Part shown: positions 12,501 to 26,072 of the stretch, piece by piece
Numbering within the stretch: position 1 is the stretch's first letter
Layout: every line of letters starts with the position of its first letter
DNA from: Zhengitettix transpicula
Taxonomy: Eukaryota > Arthropoda > Insecta > Orthoptera > Tetrigidae
DNA length: 64,000 nucleotides
NCBI GenBank assembly: GCA_037074705.1
Contig: CM073591.1
Span: forward strand, 136,951,532 to 137,015,531
Direction of reading: 5' to 3'
Notes under the pieces: generated by a model
The model's database searches: none
Told to the model about the DNA's origin: nothing
What the model saw: the letters and a program-made list of their open reading frames with translations, nothing else
Position numbers and translations under genes: made by a program

Positions 12501-15500
12501 AACTGAAGTTTGTTCTTCAAATTTTCGGAGGCTCTCAGCCTCCTTCTTCAGGAAGGAGTGTTACACCATTCCGTGCAGCCGGCCGGTGCACGGAATGGTG
12601 TAACACTCCTTCCTGAAGAAGGCGACACCGCACTTCACTTTCAGGTAAGCCACAACCTATCTCTCTATCCTTTCCATACCAATATTTTTGACAATGTCAC
12701 ATTCTCACTATTACAATTAATATATATATATACACACATACATTCAACCTCTGCACCTAATAAGACTGACTATATTTGCTAGGGTTACTAGTCGGCTTGT
12801 AAATCCTCTGTGTACAGAGCAGAAGATCTGGATTTGATTTCTGGTATGGCTGAATATTTTCGGTCTTTCCTTCTTTTTTGTTCCCTCTCTAGATATTGAA
12901 ACTATGCTTTGCTTTGTGCATAATTCTACTCCTGAGCATATGTTTTTCTTTTAAAGCATATTCCCATGTTTCTCCTATATTTTTATCTTTCCCCAATAAC
13001 CAATGTGACTTTGCTACCAAATTCAAGTCCTTAACATTATATTTATAGTATAATTTGTTTCTCAGTTTTCTCTATTATCTTTCGTCAATATTCAGACTTT
13101 GAGTGAGTAAATGTGAATAAATTGTTTCTATGTTTCTCTAAAATATTTAAATTTTACAGATTTTGCAGTTCCAAGTCCAAGCAATAGCAGATGTTGACAG
13201 AGTTAGTGTTGCAACAATTTCAGTAGAGGTGGAAGACATAAATGACAATACACCAGAGTTCACACAAAAGGTAGTTGAGGTTACTTTTTTTAGTTTTTGA
13301 TTTGATTTTCGTTAACATCAAGTAATAATTGCAGCAATGAAAGAAAGTATATATTTAACTGTAAAGTAATTTTTTAAATTAATAGGTGAATAGAATAACT
13401 TTACTGTCTTCATAAGATAATAAGTTATAAAAACAAAATATACAACATATCTGACCAAGAACTACATATAGTATATTAAAGGAAAATGTTTAAAAACCTT
13501 ACAGTATCTTTTTATATAAAAACAGTATATTAGATGACAATTAACAAATAGATTTTCAAGTACCCAAGAAACAAACAGTATTTAGAGGTAAAATAATTAC
13601 CACAAAACCTTTCTGCTAATCTTGCTGTTTTTATCTGGTGTAAAGAATGGTAGTAGTGCATCTCCACATTGTCTTAACTACTTATAAAATCGGACAACAG
13701 AGTAAATATAGGAAATACTTTTGAAAATTATAATAATTAAATAGACAAGATGATTGATATTTTCTTAAATAAATCAGAGTAGCAAAAAAATAATAATTAT
13801 GGAACCAAAAAATCACTTAGTTGTTGTAGACTGGTTTTAAAATGTATTTCAGGTCTTGAAAAAGTTGTGATATTGGATCTCTCATTGATGAGCAGATTAA
13901 TTTTTGTAACGTCCAAAATGTGGCATATCAACAGTTCCTTTACTCAGTGTTATTTAGTAAGATTAGTTCCTCCATTACATTTAAGATTTTGAACCTCTAA
14001 CAAAAGTAGTTTTCATTTGGTCCAGGAACCTTGACTAATTTTTTTTTTATTCAAGGAATTAGGTGTTGTAGATAAATATTTCAATTTTTTGGGCCTTAAG
14101 AAAAATAATTCTGAATTGAATATGACATTTATTACAAATGAATCAATTTCGAGAATAATGATCTAGTTTTCATTTCCAGTGCTTAAAATCAATTCTACTT
14201 CAAATGATACATCAGTTTTTAGCTTGGTGGTAATTTTATTCTAATATAGAGATTAAATGAAGTGCTTTTCTCTTACCATAGATGTGAGTTCAGTTGATGA
14301 CATAAGAAATATGTAATAATTTTTTTTTCTTTTGTGATATAAGTACAATTTCAATTAATTTTTATATTTTTATTTTTAAATAGGAATACTTTGCTAAAAT
14401 TTCTGAGTCTTCTCATCATCCTGAATCTATACTAACAGTAGAGGCTAAAGATGGAGACTCATTCTCTGGATCTGAAGGATTTGGAACAATTATATATTCT
14501 CTTGCTGGAGAAAGTGCCAATCTATTTACTGTAGATCCTTCAACAGGCTTAATTACAATTGCAGAAAATGCAACATTGGACCGTGAGCGCCAATCAGTTC
14601 TTCGGTTTGCTGTAGTTGCATCTGATACTCCTAAAGGAGGCAGTAATCAGCGCCGATCAACAACTTCAGTAAGTTTTAGTACATATATGAAATAAATGTA
14701 CTTATGCATTTTATAACACTGTAAATGTAACTTAAATTATGAAATAGATGCCATCAGTCACATTGGGCACCTCTTCATCATAATTACATTAAAACCATTG
14801 CTTTTCACTAAGATAGATTATAAACTGATTTATTTTGAACTCAAATGTGTCTGATGCCATATTCCAAAATATGTAGTTCTTAATATGTTGTGTTTGATTA
14901 AATAATTCAAATTATTTTATTTTTATTTGTATTTCTATTTATTACATTTATAAAAATTATTTATCGAAATTTACTCATAATTTAATTACTGCAAAATATA
15001 AATTAATATATTCTATACACAGGTAGGTAGCTTCTATATTGGAACAGTATTCACTATTTATTGTATATAAATGACATGACAAATTTAAACCATTTATTTA
15101 TTATATTTACTATTTAAATTTGAATATGGTGACTAGATAGCCTGTATATATCAATTTGTACCAGATATCATACCTTCATATCAGTGTGCTTTCTGACTGC
15201 CCTTTTATAGATTCTGTCTCTCCCAAAACACTGTTCTCAAATCACTTAATTAACACAGTAACCTCCCAAAACTAAGCACATTGTGTTTATCGAACATTTT
15301 ATAAGTAAACAAAAACTAAGAAAATTTTGCAACATCTAATGATATTTTGTGCCTTTCAGAATTGTTCATAAAACTTTATATAGAAAATAGTTAGCATTCC
15401 TTCTAGTGTATTTCCAGAAAAAAGTTGATCTTTTGTAATGAATTTGTTTCGTAGTGCAGAGATCTCAAGTGCATTTTGTTAATGCCTTTGTCTACCTGTA

Positions 15501-15583
15501 TATTCCACCGGGTCAAGTTCCTGACCAGGCAAATATAGACAGTCTTATTGTGGATATTATATATATTATATATCTCCTAATTT

Positions 15584-15641
<58 letters not shown>

Positions 15642-15942
15642 TTTGGTCTTTACACCTCGCTGTTCTATGCCTGACTGCACATTCCTGACTCTATTACTTT
15701 TGTACAAAAACTTTGCTGGTCCTTATGCCTCGCCGTTCATTGCCTGACTCAAGATTGCTTTCGAACTGTTCGCTGTCCGCTGCCCAACTGACTCTTCGTC
15801 TCGTAGATTTTGAGCGCGCAGAACCTCAACAATGTTTTCTTTGCTTCACCGAATTGTTGCGGCGTCCGCTCTATATCCTCTAATAATGAGTCCTCTCCAA
15901 TCCAACTTTCCAATTAGCACAATGTCTTAATTACCAATTACT

Positions 15943-16001
<59 letters not shown>

Positions 16002-16432
16002 TCACTATCCAAGTTTGAATGTGAATTAGTTCCTTAATGGATTCTCCTAATATTGTATTTATTCCTTAATGGAAGCTCCTAATACTTCATTCCCTCTACT
16101 CTATCCATTCATCCACTAAAACTATTAATTGCCCACAATAAGACTGTCTATATTTGCCTGGTCAGGAACTTGACCCGGTGGCTGAGATGGTTAAGGCGTC
16201 TGTGTACTAAGCAGAATACGTGGGTTCAAGTCCCGCCTGGGTCAAATATTTTCAGTCTTTCCTTCTTCTTCCATCCTTCTCTCTGCTTTGAACATATGCT
16301 TTTCTATGTGCGTAATTCTTCGCCCGAGCATATGAATTCACATAAAGCGCAATCCTCCTATTTCTCCTATTTATTTCTATCCTTCCTCACTATCCAAGTT
16401 TGAATGTGAATTAGTTCCTTAATGGATTCTCC

Positions 16433-16482
<50 letters not shown>

Positions 16483-17971
16483 AATAAACAGATAATACTC
16501 CTATCTTCGTCCACCTTTGTGGTAGCCAATATGTAGTAACCACATAAATGGGTCGAAATAAAAAGAATAATTTTTATAAACAACAAATAGATTTATTAAA
16601 CACGAAAAGAATTTACAAATGAATTTACTACTTTAACATTATAATATGAGAACTCTTGCTCTCCTGGGTCTCTACTGGGTTTGACTAAGGACAGAATCAA
16701 ACCATCAAAAAAAAACCCCAACATTTACGTTTTCAAATCAAACACAAGTATCTACCAAATTTATTAATAAACTTAACCTATAGCTTGCTTCAAAATTTTA
16801 TTATCGAAGAAGGGAACGAAATCTGACTAGTATCCTTTAATGACGTTTACATTACTTAATATGGTATATTCCAACTTACTGTTTCTTAGGTCCACCTCGA
16901 CTCGTTCCTTAGACACTCACTTTATAGGTCCTGATATTCACTCACTGACTCTAAATAACAACTGTTCAACTCTTCGCTGCTTCCTCCGTCTTTCTCACTT
17001 GCTAAATAACAACTCTCCAACTCTTTGCTGCTTCCTCCGTCTTTCTCCCTTGCTAAATAACCACTGTTCAACTCTTCGCTGCTTCCTCCGTCTTTCTCCC
17101 TTGCTAAATCACAACTGTTCAACTCTTCGCTGCTTCCTCCGTCTTTCTCCCTTGCTAAATAACCACTGTTCAACTCTTCGCTGCTTCCTCCGTCTTTCTC
17201 CCTCGCTAAATCACAACTCCCCAACTCTTCGCTGCTTGCTCCGTCTTCTCTCCCACGCTAACACCAACTGCTCGCTGACCGTTTCTCTCCCGTGCTAGCT
17301 CCAACTGTCCTTGCTGCGTCCTCCGTCTCTCTCCTGTGCTAAATAACAACTGTTCAACTCTTTGCTGCTTCCTCCGTCTTCTCTCCCACGCTAACACCAA
17401 CTGTCCTTGCTGCGTCCTCCGTCTCTCTCCCGTGCTAAATAACAACTGTTCAACTCTTCGCTGCTTCCTCCGTCTTCTCTCCCACGCTAACACCAACTGT
17501 CCTCACAATAGGTGATTCTCCTATATATATGCCCCCTTTCTCCCTTGTTTTTCAGTTGCGTCGCAACGGCGCAGTGAGAGAAACCCATTCCTCTAATTTT
17601 CGTTCCGGCCACTGGGGTCCTTCCGCCTTTCGAACCCGACAATCGCGTTGTCACACTCTGTCTACTAACTTACGGCTTCCTCTCTTTTGTCCGCCTCGCA
17701 CAAAATCTTTTATAGAAAGTTCCAAGTCCTTGTCAGGTCATTCGTTAGAGACAGTAGCCTGCTCTAACATAGCCCCTTTGTGACCATCTGCGTTACTAAT
17801 TCTACTCGCAGTTTCCCAAATCAATAGGCTACTGGACCCTCTTCATCCCCTGTCTCTCATTGCAGCTGCAGCAATTACTCAGGACCACCCGACTCGCACT
17901 TTATCCTTTCTCGCAAGTCTCTCCATGACACGTGCGCCGTCTCCAATCCAATGCATGATATTATATGCATT

Positions 17972-18060
<89 letters not shown>

Positions 18061-21000
18061 CTTTTTGGGGGAATTTTTTGCAACTAATTGATGTTGATCT
18101 GTACATTACTACTTCTCTTAATTTTAATTTTAAATATGAATTTGTTTTAGGTAACTGTGGAAGTTCTTGATGTAAATGACAATTCACCACAATTCAACAA
18201 AAGACTTTACTCAGCTGTGGTGCCAGAGAATGTAAAACCTGGAACCTCAGTACTCACTATTTTTGCAAATGATCCAGATGAGAGTGTTGGTGGTGAAGTG
18301 AATTATGAAATTTTGGATGAAAGTGAAGCCATAGGTAAGCAAAAATCATTACTTTAATGCAATTAATATCTTTATAGCTATACCAACTATAATTATTAAA
18401 ATTAAACTCTACTTTGGATATCATTATTTAAAGTATTTTGTTTTTGCCCATTTCTCATTTCAGAGAAATTACTTGTATCTAAGCTCTTAGTACAGTTGTT
18501 AATTTAACTTCATTTTGTTTTTTTATCACTCCCATAACATTTCTAAACAATTAGGTCATACTGAATCTCTCAGATTTAATTTTTTCCTTACTTTCATGGT
18601 AAGTGATGTATAAAAGGCTGTATTTCTAATTTATTTTATAGTGACCCTTTCATATTTTAGATAGACTGAGTTCAACAATATTTCTGCAACTCTGATTATC
18701 CAATTTAAGATTTGTTACAGTGACATATTGAAATATTTTATTTGGCTTTCCTGTGCCTATGTTTTTGTTGAAGAGTAAGGCCAATCAATTATTTGATAAC
18801 TGATTTCCAAATTTGACTTCGTTTTGTAGGGTTGCTTAGTTATGGTGCACAAAGTCTAGTGTGCATGAAAAGTTATTACAATTAACAATATTGGAACTAT
18901 CTTATTCTTTTTTGCATGTTTATTCACTTACTGTCTTTACAAGTCCTATTACATGTACTTAAATAGTAAATCCAGACTCTTATAGTCAACTTTTCTGTAA
19001 GTTTTTTATGTGGTATATTATGAAATGCCTTAGACAAATTCATTATTGATTAATTTCTGTAGGTTTTCCCAGTGAATATGTTGCTGAAATTTTTCTCGTA
19101 TTTCCAGCCAGGTGGCATTTACATAGCATAAGGAAATGGCTGATTTTGGCAATTTTGAATAATGAAAGTGCCTCTTAAGCAATTCAATTCAAGGCATCAT
19201 ATTACTCAGGCCTTCAAACAACAAGAAATAGAGAAGACAGAGTAAAACTACACTGATAAAATCACTTTTCTTCTTATTTAGGCCCCATTATAGCATGGAA
19301 CAGTAGACTCTTGTCCAAGCATGGGATTAAAACTGTTTTCAGTCCATTGGACAATATTAGTGATACTTTATGGCTGGCAAAGGACAATCTAGGACTGGGA
19401 ACCACAGGTGTCTTCTCAGTTACCTGCAAATGTTGCTTTTCCTATATTGGACAAACCATGAGGACCACAAAAAGCTCTCTGAACATGAAAACAGTGTCCA
19501 TTTAGTCCAAATTGGCCATTGCCAAATGTTCCCTTATTATACTGGGCACAATATTAAATTTCAAGAGACCAAGATTATGAATAGTACTAGAGGATTAACA
19601 GTACATTTTCTTCAAAATAGTACTGAACTATCCCACTAAATTATGATATGACACCACACTGTTAGCTTTTTTTAGCACAAAAGTGGAATTTTTTTTATTT
19701 ACTACTTTAGATGAAAATGTTGTCATGGGAGGGATCTGTTTGATCTTTTTTGAAGGTTGACACTCAATTCCTGAGGAACTATCATTTTGTTGGGATGAAC
19801 TGCAAATCAGAATGAAGAATACTTATCAGAATGGCTGTGCAATAACTGGCTTTGCACTTGGGCACTTTTCTGTGGGAATAAACAGGGGACAAGCTTTTGC
19901 ACTAGAAAGAATATGTGTAGAGGCAGGTCAAGGTAGAGCAGAGCACAGCTCAATCGTGTATGCATTGCTGAGCGATGACACCTGTTACACTTATCAGCTG
20001 TAAAACCATCCAAGAAATTTTATATATTGTATATTGTAAATATTTTGGTTTTCCCAACATGTCAGTAAACAATACATCAAATTTTCTTTTCGCTTGTTCA
20101 CTGACCTCTGTTTTAAGTAAGATGTCATAAACAAACAAAAGTACTGTATTTGATAATAATAATAATGTTGTACAATATTATAATATATTTTAAGGGTGCT
20201 ATATAAATAATCTAATTTATTCCTTAGGATTGTTTGTGATCAATCAAACTACAGGAGAAATAAAGACAAAAAGACAATTGACAGGAAAGGGACGTACCGA
20301 ACCATATGCATTGATTGCCAGAGCCCAAGATGGTGGGAACCCACCTCTCCACACAGACATACAACTGAGCATATATATTGGTGACGTGTTTGCAAATGAT
20401 GGAGTACCAATATTCATAAGACCATCACTGGACGAAGTTGCTTATGTATCTGAGGTGATGATACTTTTATTTTAATTTGAATAATGTTGTTACAGAGTCA
20501 TATACAGGCTGAGCCATAAAGATGATTAATTTAAATGTCACAATATGTAAACAATAGACACATTAAGGAACACTATGTTCATTCTGAGCTGAATGGTTTT
20601 ACAAAAATGGATATTCATTTACTATTATTAGTCCTTTATTTTACACACACTTTGGGGTTTGGAATACAAAAATTTTTAAAAGTGAGGCTATTAATGAAAA
20701 CTGAATGAGGAAAACATATGAAGAAAATGTTTTCAGGTTTCCAGACAGGTACAACAATGGTTACAGCGTGACCTTTCAAAGACCATCTGCTCTGTCGTCT
20801 AGGAAGACAAAACATGCAGTAATTGTTGTTGTACCCAGTTAGAAACTTGAGAACTTTTCTTCAGCAAATACACTGGGAAAACCTTTGATCTTTGTTATGA
20901 TAATTTAACAATATAAAGTGTTATTATATCGTATGACATACCTTCGGTGTTATAGAGTAGTTTTATTTTCCCAATACACATAATTAGAATAAAACAATTG

Positions 21001-24000
21001 TTAGTATGAATTAATTTATAATCACAATATAAATTCATTGAAATCAAATTCAGTATTAGTAAGCTCTAATCGGATATAATTATTACAGAATTCTTCACTT
21101 GGATCACCTGTTTTTCAAGTAATGGCAATGGATCCTGATGATCCTCTTACACCTAATGGAAAAATAACATACAGATTTCTCAGCAATGGAGCTGATATAA
21201 AGGCATTTAAAATTGGTATGTATAAAATAAAGAAATAAAATTATCCACTTTACTACACAAATCTTTTTGCTGCTGAATAATTTTCCTCAAACAGGTACTG
21301 CAGGTAAACTGTTCCAATTTATTATTAATCTATTTAAACTTCAAATTAACCTACATCTGCATTATATTTAATTTTAAGTTTATGATCCCTCTTCCAATAT
21401 ATGTCAACATTTCTAATTTATCCAGGATGTCATTCCAATTTGTTTCTCCTGTAAGTTTAAATAGAGGGTAAAGCCTATCTTTCTGTCTTCTGCTTTTCAA
21501 TGTTTCCCACTCTACTGTCTCTACTTAAAATTGGTATGTATGTCTGTTCATGGTTTCTGTATTACAAAGTATGCAGTCCTTCACTGTAGTTTTTCCAACC
21601 TGTCTACATGATGTTAAATTTGAATATTGCTCAAAACTACCTTAAAATGAAGCTCAAAAGAATCACTATATAAAACAAGAATTTTCTTGGATGTATTTTC
21701 TCACATATGTATCTAATGTGTGTGTTTTATATGCATATTAGCTGGGTGCACTGCTTTGTCTGGGTATTTATTTATACGAGTCTGTAAAAGTATTTAATTC
21801 CACATTAATCTATAAATCAAAAAATGATTTAACCTACGTATGCAGAGGGAATGCTAATTTCATCATAACCCAACAGTGCAGTTAGAGAAGCAAAAATACT
21901 CCTGATACCATATATTATCAAATATACACTTGAAAATATTTTACTAGATACCCTAATACAGTAAAAAATATGTGCACTACCTTAAGAAAGTTATTTATAC
22001 TCCTAGTGCCCTAAGCGAGTCAAATTTTCTTCATGTAACTCAAGAGTATAAAAAATACTTCAGTATGCTAAGATTTTCGAAAATACTCACTTAAGAAATA
22101 CAAAAATAGTTCCTTTACATTAATAAAGTCAAAAAGAGTCTCTGTATCATAATATAGTGAAAAATACTCCCTGTAATTTAGCAATGCTACCTCTTCCACC
22201 CCCATCTCTACAAGTGATAAGTGTGTTTACCAATCCAGTGTTTGTTTTGTATTGTAAGTATTATCTATAGAAAATATGGTAGAATTTGCTGCACATGTTT
22301 AAGATTGTGCATGGAACATTGTTTTTCTCTTCCACCCCCACTATTAGGGGCAGTACTGAAATTTAACCAGAATGTAGAATATAATTATTAAAATCATGGA
22401 CTTCCATAAACCGGGATTCAACACCAAGTTAGTTGTTTTACATTATTTTTATGTAACATCCCTACACCCCAATCACAAAAGGTGCTCCCCTCACAGGCTG
22501 ATAGGGTTTGAAATAATGTACAAAAAGTATCAGGAGGAACACTGTCAATATCAGTGACCTTGAAAATATTTATTCAATGCCAATAACCATTTTAGGACGT
22601 TTGATAATTTTCACCCTGACCACTGAGTCTGGTAGTCATGACTTTGCCTCCTGAAGAGGGGACAGCACCCAGAGCCAACACTCAGTTCCTTAACAGCCTA
22701 GCTAGGCAACTTACATGTGTTCTCTACTCTCTCAGAATAATACTCTTGATAAACCCAAGAAATTAATGCTTGTCCTTTGAAACACTTCTCTAAAACCATG
22801 ATGCCATGAAACACTCTGCTTATATTGGTATTTATACACATTAATAATTTACATACTTAATGAATGTAAGCTTCCCCGGTGTAAATTGTTAATAAATTTG
22901 TCTCAGTTGACACACCAGGTTCATATTTCTTGATGTTGACGTTACTGCAGTCATTCTTTACTGCTGTCTTCAGAGTATTTGACAGCGGCATAGAATGACT
23001 GTCAACATCGAGAAATCTGAACCTGGTGCTCAACTGAGAAAAATTTATTAATTTACATACTATGATCCACAGTGTTTGCTTCCAGTTCAAAAAGAACAGG
23101 TTATAAAATTTTCTCCACGGATGTAGATTTGTATGTGGAACATACACACAACCAGTCAATTTTATTTATTAGATTATAAATTTTTCTATTTTCTTCAGAC
23201 AGTGAAACAGGACTTGTCACAACACAGTCTTCCTTGGACCGTGAATTTCAAGACATCTATCAGTTATTATTGGTAGTTCAAGATGGAGGTAGTCCACCTC
23301 AGCAAGCAACTAGACTACTAAAAGTTCAAGTGTTGGATGTAGATGATCACAAACCTCTGTTTCAGCGTAATTTGGTAAGATAATAATGCTATTTTTTAGT
23401 GCACATAATTTAATTTATTTGACTGAAATTTTACTATCATTAGCATTTGCATTTGATAGGTCATACTCAATATAGTCTTGACTGTATCAACTACATTTTT
23501 TGTATAGAACATAGCTTTATATTAATTTGTAGCAATGAGCAGCTGTTCACTTTGGTCCACTTAATAATAGTTGAGTACTGTTAAAAACAACAAAGAACAT
23601 CTCCTGAAGAGGGGACAGCACTCCGAGTCAACAGTTAGTTGCTTGTCAGCCTAGCTAGACAAACAAAATACATGCCTCCTGTATTCTCTCAGCATCATAC
23701 TATCTGCAATAAATAAACTCTGTATATCAATTGAGAAGTTATTTCTCTTGATAAATCCCATAAATTAATGCTTCTCCTTTGAAGAAATTTAGTAAAACCA
23801 TGATGCCATGAAACACTCTGCTTATTTTGGTATTTATACACATGAATAATTTACATACAATTACTCTGATAGTTTTTAAAAAATTCTTCATATTAGGGAA
23901 GTTATAATATTCGGTTATGGCTCATATATACTTTTTAGGATTTATTTCAATATTCTGTAAAATGAAAGATACAAATGTGTGGTGTTGCAGTTTTGAAGCA

Positions 24001-25793
24001 CAAGCTTAAACTGCAATGGAGTGGATCAAAAGAGTAGAGTATCAGAGTTTGAGAGTAGATGTCTTTGGTTGAACAGAATTGAGAAAAATTTTGAATATTT
24101 ATTTCCTCATAAGAGGCTTTAGTAAGTTAATGGTTTAAGACTAGAAATAAATATTTAAATACAGCTTTAATTTTCAATATTATAGAGATTGTTATCTTTG
24201 TTGTGGGTGAGCAGTGCTTGGCTATTGCTCATATGTTATATTGTAGTTTTAAAATATCCTCTTTCTCCAGTGTGGGAATTTCATATAAAATCAGAATTTA
24301 AGCCAAAAATCATGTCATATCAACATTCTAGATTTTAAGCTTTGGCTTTTGAGTTTGTCACCTGGTTTATGCAGAATGTCATTCCTGCAGCTATTGCAGT
24401 TTTGAATCACCTGATGAAATCAACAAGGATTGCAGAACTTTGTGTGGAATTTATTTATCTAATTATCATTTATATAGAGATAAATACCCAATCCAGGTCT
24501 GGTGTCAAACTGGTTGATGTCTTGTGTAATAAAATTGTCAGTCCTATTATTGAGCTTGTAAAGTGCATATACACACTACTTGTTGAGCCTCTTTGGCTCT
24601 TGTCCCAAGTATATAAGGACTTGAAATTGGTGATGAAGTCATATAGGAATCTAAGAAAAAGGAGGAAATATGCTGGGAGAGAAAATACACTGAAAGGAAA
24701 GCATATGTTCTATTTTCACCAGTCAACTTCGACAGTTGTCACCCTGAACATACCAAACGCTCCCTCCCATATAGTACAGCACTCAGGGGAACTCAAATAG
24801 TCTCTACTTGGAACAGACTCACCACCATATCCTCAATGCCTTCATAAACAGAAAATACCCCAGTGATATCCTCCAGAAATAAATATTTCATGCACTATCC
24901 AATGTCCAACTACCAAAACCAATCCTTGATTAACAAAAGAAACATAGTCCACCCTTTACCACAACCTAATTTCCTGGACTAGAAAAACTCAACTTCATTC
25001 TCCACCTCACTTACACTGGACTGCAATCCAACTCAGACCTTAAAAACATCCTTCCCACTATACTCTCCACCCACCCAAGGGTTGCCTTCAGGCACCCTCC
25101 CAATCTCTACAATATCCTTGTCCACCCTTGCGGGCCTCTCCCTAAAACTCCCCAACTGAAACCTGGTTGCCAATCTTGCAAGAGGAACAGGTGCAATGTT
25201 TGACCCATCCTCCAGTCCACTACAATCCTCCAAACTCCTCCACAAATAGCAACATACAAAATCAAATAAAACATTACCTGTCTCACCTCCCACATTATCT
25301 ATCAAATTAATTTCAAACTCTGTCCTGCTTTCTATATCGGCTAAACCAAATGACCCCTCCCTGAATGCATTGCTAACCACTCCTGCATTGTCAAAGTATC
25401 CAAAACCCAATTTCCTACAGCTGTTCATGCCCAAAGTCACAACTCAAACAATGTTGATCAATTCTACACACTGATCTTCCTTAAAGCCTTAAAGAGTCAT
25501 CGGATGCTGAACTCCATCTTTGGAGTTCCAGCATATCTTACAATCTAGGCAAAGTCCTGGACTCAACGTCCTCTAATTTTATTATAGTGGTTATTATGGC
25601 AATGCTTGTGATGTGTTTCAATCTTGATTCAGCATAATATTATGATAATTGCTATAATGATTACTATTACACATTCTGGTCTATCCTTTCCCTAATATCA
25701 TTGTTTTACTTTTTAACTTCTTATTCTTGCCTTTAATTCAATGTGTTTGTTTGTATGTGGGTATGTATGTATTTTTCCTTGTTGTGACCTGTC

Positions 25794-25853
<60 letters not shown>

Positions 25854-25998
25854 CATTGTTGGCTTTGTTGGGTGTTGATTGTTGTTGTCTAACAGCTGGT
25901 GCACTTCAATTTATGTATATATATAAATTTTTGGAGGTTCTCAGTCTCCTTATTCAGGAAGGAGTGTTACACCATTCCATGCACCGGCTGGCTGTGGA

Positions 25999-26072
<74 letters not shown>

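Larger units (their letters stand above)
10863..13159 (+). other. Cadherin intron 9: Penelope-like, hairpin and SINE
   Basis: A 2.3-kb intron with a GC donor. At 11150-11690 there is repeat-like sequence of unknown type. A Penelope-like remnant, a hairpin repeat and a SINE follow and are listed separately. Confidence 0.6.
14669..18150 (+). other. Cadherin intron 11: nested (TA)n-flanked repeats
   Basis: A 3.5-kb intron. At 14669-15500 I see only AT-rich sequence. From 15505 to 18058 it is a mosaic of four (TA)n tracts, a perfect inverted repeat, a SINE and a minisatellite-bearing element, listed separately. The 15640-15945 block between two (TA)n tracts is GC-richer, ends in TACTACA and has no coding potential. 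Confidence 0.65.
21216..23198 (+). other. Cadherin intron 14
   Basis: A 2.0-kb intron. At 21216-21830 I recognise nothing. The rest holds minisatellite-like sequence, a dispersed repeat and a hairpin, listed separately. Confidence 0.55.

Noticed and set aside
16172..16243. A functional tRNA-Ser(ACT) gene
   Set aside because: The cloverleaf is good, but the variable loop is 4 nt where class II needs a long arm, the anticodon is not expected in eukaryotes, and the head is joined to a body repeated elsewhere. It is a SINE head.
16840..17298. A 152-codon repetitive protein, and matching frames on the minus strand
   Set aside because: The frames exist only because the 51-bp minisatellite unit is a multiple of three and lacks stops; both strands are open for the same reason.
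24405..24440. Hammerhead ribozyme core (CTGATGA) near Penelope-like DNA
   Set aside because: No matching stem II and GAAA box within reach, so the string alone is not evidence.
25033..25440. A 135-codon minus-strand gene
   Set aside because: The plus strand of the same stretch carries Penelope-like protein pieces, so the minus frame is its shadow.
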